DNA of 64,000 nt. It comes from Flavobacteriales bacterium. Its GTDB lineage: Bacteria > Bacteroidota > Bacteroidia > Flavobacteriales > Flavobacteriaceae. Positions within the stretch are counted from its first letter, which is position 1, and every line of letters begins with the position of its first letter. The translations under genes and the position numbers were made by a program. The notes under the pieces are model-generated. The model did no database searches and was not told the origin of the DNA. It saw only the letters and a list, made by a program, of their open reading frames with translations. The stretch covers positions 62,001-126,000 of the forward strand of contig JAMOUV010000007.1 in NCBI GenBank assembly GCA_027067965.1, in the 5' to 3' direction. This document shows, piece after piece, positions 56,763-64,000 of the stretch.

Positions 56763-56789
56763 TTATTAGAAAAACGAGCCGAAAAAATC

Positions 56790-57752
56790 ATGGGATTTAA
56801 AAACTTGGAAACCTACATATCGGAATTGCTTTACCGGTACAATATTGTTGTTTTGCCCGGCTTGGGTGCATTTATAGGACGCCGGAAACCGGCCATGGTG
56901 GACAAAACGGAAGGCATCTTTCAACCGCCCTCCAAAGAAATTTCTTTTAACGTTTTAATCCGTAAAGACGACGGTTTGCTGATCAATCATGTGGCTTCCA
57001 AGGAGCATGTGACCAAGGAAAAAGCCCGTGATTTTGTCCAACAAGAAATATCCGCATGGAAAAACGAATTAAACAGAACCAAAAATTTACGCCTGGAAAA
57101 TATCGGCTTCTTTAATTTGATTGATGACAAAATAATATTCACTCCGCATACGGGAATCAACCACTTGCCCGAAGCATTCGGCTTGAACGACTTTATCCAT
57201 AAACCGGAAAAACAAGTCTTATTAAACACCGAATATTCATCCGAACAAAAAGAATTCTCGGAACCATTCCCTACTCCGGTTAGTAGTATCGGTTCCACTA
57301 CACCCGGAAGGCGTCAGGACGGGAGTCATAAATGGATTAAATATGCCGCGGCGGCAGCGATTGCCATTTCCTTACTCTGGGGCGGATATCATTTGAAAGA
57401 CAATTTTTATTCTCATCGTGAGGTTAGAATCCAACAAGCTACTTATCAAATTCCGGATAAGTTCCCGGAAATAATTATTCCTTTGGAACAAGATCAAACC
57501 CACCAAACGACCGAAAAAAATAATACCGACAAGTCTTATCATATTATTATAGGCGCATTCAAAAATTACAATAATGCCACCCGGCTTGTAGAAAATCTAA
57601 AGGCCCAAGGAATCGACGCTTCTATTCCCGGACAAAATCCCAACGGGCTTTACTACGTATCATTTACTTCTTTTACAAACAAGTCGCAAGCGGAAATTTT
57701 AGCAAAACGCATCGGCTCGGAATACCCGGGCGCATGGGTATTGGAAAAATAA
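56790..57752 (+). CDS. HU-like (CCDC81-type) and SPOR domain membrane protein
   Basis: A 320-residue protein. The open frame starts at 56721, but the -7 element at 56755 favours the ATG at 56790 (MGFKNLETYISELLYRY). The N-terminal 130 residues match the CCDC81-like prokaryotic HU domains: NIVVLPGLGAFIGRRKPA, then LIRKDDGLLINHVASKE and LENIGFFNLID. A linker leads to one transmembrane helix (about 184-200, AAAAAIAISLLWGGYH) and a C-terminal SPOR domain (about 249-320, YHIIIGAFKNYNNATRLVENL) that binds denuded septal peptidoglycan. It is probably a cell-division protein at the inner membrane. Confidence 0.85.
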   Translation: MGFKNLETYISELLYRYNIVVLPGLGAFIGRRKPAMVDKTEGIFQPPSKEISFNVLIRKDDGLLINHVASKEHVTKEKARDFVQQEISAWKNELNRTKNLRLENIGFFNLIDDKIIFTPHTGINHLPEAFGLNDFIHKPEKQVLLNTEYSSEQKEFSEPFPTPVSSIGSTTPGRRQDGSHKWIKYAAAAAIAISLLWGGYHLKDNFYSHREVRIQQATYQIPDKFPEIIIPLEQDQTHQTTEKNNTDKSYHIIIGAFKNYNNATRLVENLKAQGIDASIPGQNPNGLYYVSFTSFTNKSQAEILAKRIGSEYPGAWVLEK

Positions 57753-57842
57753 TTTTATCTTTTGTTTTCCATTGTTTTCCCCTATGAAAGGGAGAACCAA
57801 AAATTTTGTGCTTTTTAATGGCAAAAAACTTTATATTTTTTT

Positions 57843-57850
57843 TAAATTTG
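57843..57850 (+). promoter_or_regulatory. -7 promoter element for mscS
   Basis: TAAATTTG, an exact TAnnTTTG match 16 bases before the ATG at 57867. Confidence 0.55.
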
Positions 57851-57866
57851 GATAAAAATTTTGCAT

Positions 57867-58682
57867 ATGGAAAGAGATAAACTCATTGAACGCTTTTTTA
57901 GTATGGCCACCGAATATGGCGTAAAAATTTTGGCTGCCATAATTATATGGATTGTCGGAATTTGGATTATTAAACGAATTACATGGTGGATTAATAGGGC
58001 CATGGAAAAAAGCAATTATGAACCGGGACTTAAAAAATTTCTTTCCAATCTTGTTTCATGGACCTTAAAGGTTTTATTAATAGTCATTATTCTAGGCAAA
58101 CTCGGTATTGAAACCACCTCATTTGCCGCTATTTTGGCAGCTGCGGGATTGGCCATCGGTATGGCGCTTCAAGGTTCGTTGGCCAATTTTGCCGGCGGTG
58201 TATTGCTGATGATTTTTAAACCTTTTAAAGTAGGTGATTTGATTGAAGCGCAAGATGTAATGGGCGTGGTGAAAGAAATTGAAATTTTTACAACAAAACT
58301 TAATACTTTGGACAATAAAGAAGTGATTTTGCCCAACGGTGCTTTGTCCAATGGCCCGATAACCAATTATTCTTCGGAAGCTATTAGGAGGGTGGATTTA
58401 TCGGTCGGAGTAAGTTACGATGCAGATATGAAAAAAACCAAGGAAGTATTATTGAATATGTTACATCAAATACCGCAAGTACTCAAAGATCCCGAGCCAC
58501 AGGTGGAAGTTTTCGAATTAGGTGAATACTCGGTGAATTTTGTGGTTCGTCCATGGTGCAAAAACGAAGATTATTGGGATGTTTATTTCAAAACAGTGGA
58601 AGGTATCAAACGCTCCTTGGATGAAGCCGGAATTGAAATTCCTTATCCTATTTCCGTTGAAATTCAAAAAGATAACGATTAA
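57867..58682 (+). CDS. mscS: Small-conductance mechanosensitive channel, MscS type
   Basis: A 271-residue inner-membrane channel that opens under osmotic downshock. Three transmembrane helices lead to the pore-lining helix AAAGLAIGMALQGSLANFAGGVLLMIFKPFKVGDLI, then the cytosolic beta domain (EIEIFTTKLNTLDNKEVILPNGALSNGPITNYS) and the C-terminal vestibule. The frame begins at a TTG at 57861, but ATG 57867 fits the promoter and family better. Ordinary short MscS length, with no extra sensor domains. Confidence 0.95.
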   Translation: MERDKLIERFFSMATEYGVKILAAIIIWIVGIWIIKRITWWINRAMEKSNYEPGLKKFLSNLVSWTLKVLLIVIILGKLGIETTSFAAILAAAGLAIGMALQGSLANFAGGVLLMIFKPFKVGDLIEAQDVMGVVKEIEIFTTKLNTLDNKEVILPNGALSNGPITNYSSEAIRRVDLSVGVSYDADMKKTKEVLLNMLHQIPQVLKDPEPQVEVFELGEYSVNFVVRPWCKNEDYWDVYFKTVEGIKRSLDEAGIEIPYPISVEIQKDND

Positions 58683-58744
58683 CAAACACACCGGCCGAAG
58701 CGCCGACACATTAATAATATGCGCATCCTGGATTACTTAGAATT

Positions 58745-59104
58745 TTAATCCTCGTCTTCTTCCAATAATTCTACATCCTTGGCGAAGTATTTGGTATCGC
58801 CCAGCCAAGGTACTTTCCAAAAACGTTCTATATAATTGATACGTACGTTTTCTCCTTGGTACTCGATAAGTTTTTCGCGAAGCTCTTTCTTGGACGGTTC
58901 AATGGAAAAAGCCCATCGTTGATCATGCCCGATACCTAGACTCAACTCACCTTCCCAAGTTTTGAAAATCAATCCTTTGTGGCTGAGTTTTATGAGTTTT
59001 CCGGTACGAAATCCCTCACTATAAGGCACATAATAATTAAAAACATATACCAAAGCCATTAATATAATTAAGGCAAAGAAAAATTTAAAGAGAAATTTCT
59101 TCAT
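58745..59104 (-). CDS. Small membrane-anchored protein of unknown function
   Basis: A 119-residue protein with one N-terminal hydrophobic helix (about 5-26) and a soluble tail. YVPYSEGFRTGKLIKLSHKGLIFKTWEGELSLG and IERFWKVPWLGDTKYFAKDV are the recognisable segments. Homologues in Flavobacteria are sometimes labelled 6-phosphogluconate dehydrogenase, but there is no dehydrogenase domain here and that label should not be used. Function unknown. It converges with mscS and is divergent from the pnt genes. Confidence 0.8.
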   Translation of the reverse strand: MKKFLFKFFFALIILMALVYVFNYYVPYSEGFRTGKLIKLSHKGLIFKTWEGELSLGIGHDQRWAFSIEPSKKELREKLIEYQGENVRINYIERFWKVPWLGDTKYFAKDVELLEEDED

Positions 59105-59341
59105 AACTATCAGGATATTTTAAATTTATTCACAAAAACAATATGTACAAAAATAAGCATTGTATGTCACGCTACCAAAAATAAAAACAAAAATTTCTAT
59201 CCATTCTTTTATGTCCGGCAGACTTGCCAAGTAAATTCATTATAAAAAGACAAAACTTTTCAAAATAAGACAAAAATCAAGTTTGTTTTAAAAAATAATT
59301 TCTTTAATTTGCATAAAACTGTCATAAACAATACATTCATT

Positions 59342-60445
59342 ATGAAAATAGGTATCATCAAAGAATTGCGACCGGGCGAAAAACGCGTTGCCGTGACGCC
59401 TCAGGTAGCAAAGGATTTTATTGCACGCGGCTTTGAAGTGGTAGCCGAACATCATGCCGGCTTGGATTCGCATTTTCAAGATAAAGATTACGAAGAAGCC
59501 GGTGTGAAAATTACGGATAAAGCAAGTGTTTTCCGTGAAGCGGATATTATTGTCAAAGTTAATCCGCCTGCCGAAGACGACTTACCTTACTTTAGAGAAG
59601 GACAAATATTTATCGGATTATTATTCCCTTATAATAATACCGAATTAATCAAACAAATGGCTGAAAAAAAGATAACGGCCTTTGCCATGGAACTCATTCC
59701 ACGCATTTCGCGGGCACAAAACATGGACGTGTTGAGCTCGCAAAGCAATTTGGCCGGCTACAAAGCCGTTATTATCGGTGCCGATGCATTGGAAAAAATC
59801 TTTCCACTCATGATGACTGCTGCCGGTACCATTAGACCTGCTCGGGTTTTGATTTATGGCGTAGGCGTGGCCGGTTTGCAAGCCATTGCTACGGCCAAAC
59901 GTTTGGGAGCCGTCGTAGAAGCCACCGATATACGTCCCGAAACCAAGGAAGAAGCCGAATCGCTCGGGGCCAAATTCTTGCAAGTGGAAGCCGATACCAA
60001 AGATGTGTCCGAAGGCGGCTATGCCAAAGAGGCATCCGAAGAATTTTTACGCAAGCAACGGGAATTGGTGGACAATTCTTTATTTCAAGCGGACTTGGTT
60101 ATTACCACCGCATTGGTCATGGGACGTAAAGCACCCCGGTTAATCACCGAAGAACAAATTAAGCAAATGAAACACGGGGCGGTGATCGTGGATATGGCTG
60201 TGGAGCAAGGCGGAAATGTGGAATTAAGCCAACCCGATAAAATTATCGAAAAACACGGCGTAAAAATAATAGGAAAAACCAATCTGCCTTCGTTATTGGC
60301 TGTAAATGCCAGTGAATTATATGCCAAAAACATGTTTAATTTCGTTACGTTCCTTGTCAAAGACGGACAATTAAACATCGATAAGGAAGATGAAATTATA
60401 GAAGGAACTTTAGTAATCGAAAACGGAAATATTTTAAAATCATAA
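59342..60445 (+). CDS. pntAA: NAD(P) transhydrogenase, alpha subunit part 1
   Basis: The NAD(H)-binding domain I of proton-translocating transhydrogenase, 367 residues. The frame opens at 59309, but the ATG at 59342 gives MKIGIIKELRPGEKRVAV, the family start. RPARVLIYGVGVAGLQAIATAKRLGAVVEATDIRP is the nucleotide fold, and EAESLGAKFLQVE follows. The alpha subunit is split into two genes here; pntAB follows by 3 bases and pntB after that. Together they make NADPH from NADH using the proton gradient. Confidence 0.96.
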   Translation: MKIGIIKELRPGEKRVAVTPQVAKDFIARGFEVVAEHHAGLDSHFQDKDYEEAGVKITDKASVFREADIIVKVNPPAEDDLPYFREGQIFIGLLFPYNNTELIKQMAEKKITAFAMELIPRISRAQNMDVLSSQSNLAGYKAVIIGADALEKIFPLMMTAAGTIRPARVLIYGVGVAGLQAIATAKRLGAVVEATDIRPETKEEAESLGAKFLQVEADTKDVSEGGYAKEASEEFLRKQRELVDNSLFQADLVITTALVMGRKAPRLITEEQIKQMKHGAVIVDMAVEQGGNVELSQPDKIIEKHGVKIIGKTNLPSLLAVNASELYAKNMFNFVTFLVKDGQLNIDKEDEIIEGTLVIENGNILKS

Positions 60446-60448
60446 CAA

Positions 60449-60757
60449 ATGGAAGGATTTTTTGACTTTATCAATAACAACATCGAGATGATATATATTG
60501 TCGTCTTGATGATTTTTGTAGGAATCGAGTTAATCAGCCATGTGCCGGCTGTATTGCATACTCCTTTAATGTCCGGTGCCAATGCCATACACGGTGTGGT
60601 TATCATCGGAGCCATCCTGGTAATGCTTCATATGGAACCGGATAATTATGCCGGATTAGCCATCGGTTTTATTGCCGTGGTCTTAGGAACCCTGAATGTC
60701 GTAGGCGGGTTTGTGGTGACAGACAGAATGCTTGAAATGTTTAAAACAAAAAAATAA
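60449..60757 (+). CDS. pntAB: NAD(P) transhydrogenase, alpha subunit part 2
   Basis: The small membrane part of the alpha subunit, 102 residues with three or four helices. IVVLMIFVGIELISHVPAVLHTPLMSGANAIHGVVIIGAI is the family core. It starts 3 bases after pntAA and ends 6 bases before pntB. Confidence 0.96.
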   Translation: MEGFFDFINNNIEMIYIVVLMIFVGIELISHVPAVLHTPLMSGANAIHGVVIIGAILVMLHMEPDNYAGLAIGFIAVVLGTLNVVGGFVVTDRMLEMFKTKK

Positions 60758-60763
60758 GAATTC

Positions 60764-62152
60764 ATGGATACACACGCAATACTTAACATCGCATATCTCA
60801 TTGCGGCGGTTACCTTTATGACCGGAATGAAAATGCTCGGAAGCCCTAAAACCGCCCGTCGCGGAAATCAGATTGCAGCCGTCGGTATGACTATAGCCAT
60901 TTTGGCCACAATTTTCTTACACGACAAACAGATCGACCCTCTCATATATATATTGATTTTTGCCGCTATAGCCGTAGGAACCTTTATAGGATGGTACATA
61001 GCCGTAAAAGTCGAAATGACCAAAATGCCCGAATTGGTTTCCTTTTTCAACGGTATGGGTGGTGCTACGGCAGCTCTTATCGGATTATTGGAATATACAC
61101 ACAATACGGATTCGGCTTATAAAATAGCCATGATTGTGGCCGGATTGCTCATCGGTAGTGTGTCGTTTTCGGGTAGTATGATTGCTTGGGCCAAATTGAA
61201 CGGCTCGATGCGCAAGCCCATACGGTTGCCCAATTACAATATTTTTAATTTGATTATCCTGATTGCCGCATTAGCCCTTGCCGTATTTATCGTGGTTCAA
61301 CGCCCCGAATCGCCAATTTATCTTTATGCTTTGTTTGCATTGGCATTATTATACGGTGTGATGTTCGTAATACCTATTGGCGGTGCAGATATGCCTGTGG
61401 TCATCTCCTTATTGAACTCCTTTACCGGATTGGCTGCGGCTTTCGGTGGATTTCTCTATGATAATATGGCTATGCTTACCGGCGGGGTCTTGGTAGGTTC
61501 GGCAGGAACCATCCTTACCATTGCCATGACCAAAGCCATGAACCGTTCATTAACCAACGTTATTTTCGGGGCTTTCGGAGATACCGATCTTACGGGTGGC
61601 GAAGATGGCGGTACCAAAGGTACGGTCAAATCCGTTACGCCTTCCGATGCGGGTATTTTACTCAATTATGCCAACAATGTGATTATAGTTCCCGGTTACG
61701 GATTGGCCGTAGCACAAGCACAACATGCTATACATGAACTCGAAGAATTATTAGAGAAAAAAGGTGTAAATGTTAAATACGCCATCCATCCCGTGGCGGG
61801 ACGAATGCCCGGACATATGAACGTGCTCCTCGCCGAAGCCAATGTGGATTATGATAAATTGGTGGATATGGATGATATTAATCCGCAATTCAAAAATACG
61901 GATGTGGTCTTAGTGGTGGGGGCAAATGATGTGGTGAATCCTGCCGCTAAGAAAAATCCCGCCAGTCCGATCTACGGTATGCCGATTTTGGATGTGGAAG
62001 ATGCCAAGAATATTATCGTCCTTAAACGGAGTATGAAACCCGGTTATGCGGGTATTGATAATGAACTTTTCTACAATCCTAAAACTTCCATGCTTTTTGG
62101 CGATGCAAAAGACAGTATCACCAAAATAATTAATGAAATAAAGAATATGTAA
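60764..62152 (+). CDS. pntB: NAD(P) transhydrogenase, beta subunit
   Basis: A 462-residue subunit with the remaining membrane helices (about 1-255) and the NADP(H)-binding domain III. The nucleotide site is VPGYGLAVAQAQHAIHELEELLEKKG, with HPVAGRMPGHMNVLLAEA, DVVLVVGANDVVNPAA and KPGYAGIDNELFY as later motifs. Last gene of the pnt operon; a hairpin terminator follows. Confidence 0.97.
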   Translation: MDTHAILNIAYLIAAVTFMTGMKMLGSPKTARRGNQIAAVGMTIAILATIFLHDKQIDPLIYILIFAAIAVGTFIGWYIAVKVEMTKMPELVSFFNGMGGATAALIGLLEYTHNTDSAYKIAMIVAGLLIGSVSFSGSMIAWAKLNGSMRKPIRLPNYNIFNLIILIAALALAVFIVVQRPESPIYLYALFALALLYGVMFVIPIGGADMPVVISLLNSFTGLAAAFGGFLYDNMAMLTGGVLVGSAGTILTIAMTKAMNRSLTNVIFGAFGDTDLTGGEDGGTKGTVKSVTPSDAGILLNYANNVIIVPGYGLAVAQAQHAIHELEELLEKKGVNVKYAIHPVAGRMPGHMNVLLAEANVDYDKLVDMDDINPQFKNTDVVLVVGANDVVNPAAKKNPASPIYGMPILDVEDAKNIIVLKRSMKPGYAGIDNELFYNPKTSMLFGDAKDSITKIINEIKNM

Positions 62153-62210
62153 GGAAGGATTGGGGATTACACTTCGAAAGTTTTAAAGTTTTATAGTTGA
62201 ATATAAAAAG

Positions 62211-62236
62211 ACCGTTCCGGAAGGAGCGGTTTTTTT
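62211..62236 (+). terminator. Terminator of the pnt operon
   Basis: ACCGTTCC and GGAGCGGT form an 8-base stem with one G-T pair and a GGAA loop, followed by a run of T, 60 bases after the pntB stop. Confidence 0.9.
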
Positions 62237-62295
62237 CGTAATGCATAGAAAGGCGAATAGTTTAATTTCTATTTATTTAATTAAAATTAAAACTT

Positions 62296-62303
62296 TACCT
62301 TTG
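62296..62303 (+). promoter_or_regulatory. -7 promoter element for the sirtuin
   Basis: TACCTTTG, an exact TAnnTTTG match 24 bases before the sirtuin ATG. Confidence 0.55.
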
Positions 62304-62327
62304 TTTAAAATAGGATGAATTATTTAT

Positions 62328-63080
62328 ATGATGTCTCCTAAAATCGAAGAAGCCGCCCGTTTAATAGCCCAAGCAAAGCATTTGGTTGCTTTTACCGGTG
62401 CGGGCATTTCGGCCGAAAGCGGCATCCCGACTTTCCGGGGTCCCGGCGGCATCTGGGACAAATACGACCCGGTGGTGCTGGAAATCGATTATTTCATCAA
62501 AAACTACGACCAAGTTTGGCCGGTTATCAAAGATATGTTCTATACGGTTATCGACCGGGCGCAACCCAATCCCGCCCATTACACGCTGGCGCAATGGGAA
62601 AAAGACGGTTTGCTCAAAGCCGTCATCACCCAAAACATCGACAATTTGCACCAAAAAGCCGGTAGCCGGAACGTAATCGAATACCACGGCAACACGCGCC
62701 AAGCCGTATGTTTGGATTGCGGGCGCACCGTTCCGCTGACCAAGGAAATTCTTTCGCGGGATGTACCGCACTGTCCGCATTGCGGCGGCCGCCTGAAACC
62801 CGATTTTGTATTTTTCGGCGAACCCATTCCGCCCGAAGCCGCCCGGAAATCCTTGGAACATACGCTAAAATCCGACGTGTATTTGGTCATCGGCACGACG
62901 GGCATCATCATGCCGGCATCCTTGCTCCCGTACGAAGCCAAACAAAACGGCGCCACCATCATCGAAATCAACCTGAACCCGAGCGAATATACCGGCCGCA
63001 TCACCGATATTTTCCTGCAAGCAAAAGCGGGAGAAATTTTGCCGGCTTTGGGGGAGGAGATAGAAAAATTGAGAAAATAG
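62328..63080 (+). CDS. cobB: NAD-dependent protein deacylase, sirtuin
   Basis: A 250-residue cytosolic sirtuin that removes acyl groups from lysines using NAD+. NAD site GAGISAESGIPTFRGPGG, catalytic His120 in VIEYHGNTRQAVC, TQNIDNLHQKAG, and a zinc site of Cys128, Cys131, Cys149 and Cys152. The codons are clearly richer in G and C at third positions than the AT-rich flanks on both sides. Which acyl group is preferred is not shown. The second ATG (62331) is an equally possible start. Confidence 0.95.
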   Translation: MMSPKIEEAARLIAQAKHLVAFTGAGISAESGIPTFRGPGGIWDKYDPVVLEIDYFIKNYDQVWPVIKDMFYTVIDRAQPNPAHYTLAQWEKDGLLKAVITQNIDNLHQKAGSRNVIEYHGNTRQAVCLDCGRTVPLTKEILSRDVPHCPHCGGRLKPDFVFFGEPIPPEAARKSLEHTLKSDVYLVIGTTGIIMPASLLPYEAKQNGATIIEINLNPSEYTGRITDIFLQAKAGEILPALGEEIEKLRK

Positions 63081-63188
63081 TATCTATTGGGATAGAAAAA
63101 ATAGGAGCTTCCGAATAAAATTTCCATCCCATTAGAAAAAAACGCCTTTTTTATTAAAATTTCCACGCCACCGGAATATTTTTTTTTA

Positions 63189-63238
63189 GATTACAATCCA
63201 AAAACTCCACAATAATGTAAAGTTTTTAGGTTATAATC
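63189..63238. repeat. Imperfect inverted repeat in intergenic DNA
   Basis: GATTACAATCCAAAAACT (63189-63206) and AGTTTTTAGGTTATAATC (63221-63238) pair at 16 of 18 positions, counting one G-T pair, with a 14-base loop. It could be an RNA hairpin, a terminator for an unseen transcript, or a remnant of a mobile element end. Confidence 0.45.
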
Positions 63239-63321
63239 AAATAAGTAGAAAATCATGAGAATATATTCTTGAGAATAAATATTTACATTCCTAAGGGTAT
63301 TCTGATAATACTTTGTTAGAT

Positions 63322-63432
63322 ATGCAGGCCTCGTTTACCAAGCAAGATTTAATCGATTTAATTTTGGATCATGCCTCTGCATTCCACAATGCCAAAAGAT
63401 TAACTTGGTATCTTACTGAAGCGGATAAATAA
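63322..63432 (+). CDS. Doubtful 36-residue frame
   Basis: ATG 63322 to TAA 63430-63432 encodes MQASFTKQDLIDLILDHASA and 16 more residues, a plausibly helical and soluble peptide. Its composition is more protein-like than the surrounding DNA, so it may be a small gene or the remnant of a larger one. No family, promoter or neighbour supports it. Confidence 0.25.
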   Translation: MQASFTKQDLIDLILDHASAFHNAKRLTWYLTEADK

Positions 63433-63685
63433 TTTGAAAAACCAAAAAAGCCCCATCGTAAGATATTCTATTTATTCATCTAAACCACTCCTAAAAGGCA
63501 TTTTTTATTCATCCGGAAATTTGAATATTTTCAAACCAAGTCATTCGATTTTCCCATCCCGTTCATTTAATCAAAGATGAATTTGAAAACCGCTTTCATC
63601 CTAAAAAATCCTTCGGCATATAAAAGAAAAAAGTTTTTAGTAAGTTTGTATTAGAGTCAATTTACTGAAAATCAAATCAATCTGC

Positions 63686-64000
63686 ATGAAAAATCTTTTT
63701 AATATCCTATTTATTATCCTTACATGGAATACCTCCGCTACGGTTTATTATGTCTCCACCGATGGGAATGATCAAAATAACGGGCAAAGTCTGTCCGAAG
63801 CATTCCGAACCATTTCCAAATTATTAAATGAAATACAAGCCGGCGACACGGCCTACATCAGAGGAGGTCTCTATATCTTGAATCAAACCACACAACGCTC
63901 AGGCACCCAAGACCATCCCATCATAATTAAAAGTTATAATCATGAACAAGTAATTCTGGAAGGGTCGGGAAATTCTTCCAATGGAGGGAGATTTCGCATC
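63686..64000 (+). CDS. Secreted right-handed beta-helix protein, start only (partial)
   Basis: The frame starts at ATG 63686 and runs off the window end, 105 codons seen. A signal peptide (MKNLFNILFIILTWNTSA) leads to TVYYVSTDGNDQNNGQSLSE, a common opening of secreted pectate-lyase-like and chondroitinase-B-like beta-helix proteins (DUF1565 type), followed by AFRTISKLLNEIQAGDTAYIRGG and EQVILEGSGNSSN. It is likely a polysaccharide lyase or a related surface protein. The catalytic region is outside the window. Confidence 0.7.
   Translation, partial: MKNLFNILFIILTWNTSATVYYVSTDGNDQNNGQSLSEAFRTISKLLNEIQAGDTAYIRGGLYILNQTTQRSGTQDHPIIIKSYNHEQVILEGSGNSSNGGRFRI

Larger units (their letters stand above)
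63081..63685. other. Gene-poor region between sirtuin and beta-helix gene
   Basis: A 600-base AT-rich stretch with no convincing gene. It holds an imperfect 18-base inverted repeat at 63189-63238 and one 36-codon frame at 63322-63432, both listed separately. No tRNA or promoter of the usual type was identified. Confidence 0.6.

Overview
The window looks like a chromosomal segment of a Bacteroidota bacterium, most likely of the Flavobacteriia type. Evidence: a SusC/SusD pair, several TonB-dependent outer-membrane proteins, proteins with C-terminal type IX secretion (T9SS) sorting domains, lipoproteins with DUF4249 and GIN domains, no clear Shine-Dalgarno sites, and many copies of the Bacteroidota -7 promoter element TAnnTTTG just upstream of genes and RNAs. 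The DNA is AT-rich by eye, and gene density is high. No phage, insertion sequence, CRISPR array or rRNA operon was seen.

Layout. 0-8 kb: histidine degradation (hutI, and hutH on the other strand) around ribosomal protein L31, a T9SS cargo protein, a GNAT-like protein, an aminotransferase and tRNA-Pro. 8-24 kb: a SusC/SusD nutrient-uptake pair, a ferredoxin-NADP reductase and cytochrome c lipoprotein pair, a DUF4249 lipoprotein with its TonB-dependent receptor, then a likely operon of a 43-residue membrane protein, a degenerate M28 peptidase, phosphoglucomutase and an MsbA-like ABC exporter. 24-34 kb: a secreted SpoIID/CARDB/T9SS protein coupled to a GMC oxidoreductase, gcvT, hisS, a beta-helix lipoprotein, and a trpB2 gene behind an apparent tryptophan attenuator. 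34-41 kb: the 4.5S-type SRP RNA, a PPK2 polyphosphate kinase, small membrane and envelope genes, and a minus-strand set of methyltransferase, diacylglycerol kinase, cation/proton antiporter and SixA-like phosphatase.

41-54 kb is the core gene-expression cluster, all on the minus strand and read in this order: tRNA-Thr(TGT), tRNA-Tyr, tRNA-Gly, tRNA-Thr(GGT), tuf, tRNA-Trp, secE, nusG, rplK, rplA, rplJ, rplL, rpoB, rpoC, DUF3467. A good TTTG-N20-TAAATTTG promoter precedes the first tRNA, and two long perfect hairpins sit at the tuf/tRNA-Trp and rplL/rpoB junctions. 54-64 kb carries bioenergetic and envelope genes: a K+-dependent-type membrane pyrophosphatase, an HU/SPOR-domain protein, MscS, a three-gene transhydrogenase (pntAA-AB-B), a sirtuin, a gene-poor 600-base stretch and the start of a secreted beta-helix protein cut by the window end.

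The most interesting items are the trpB2 leader (three consecutive Trp codons, a terminator and a matching antiterminator pairing), the M28-family protein that has lost most of its zinc ligands, the secreted SpoIID-like protein, and the paired hairpins in the tuf-rpo cluster.
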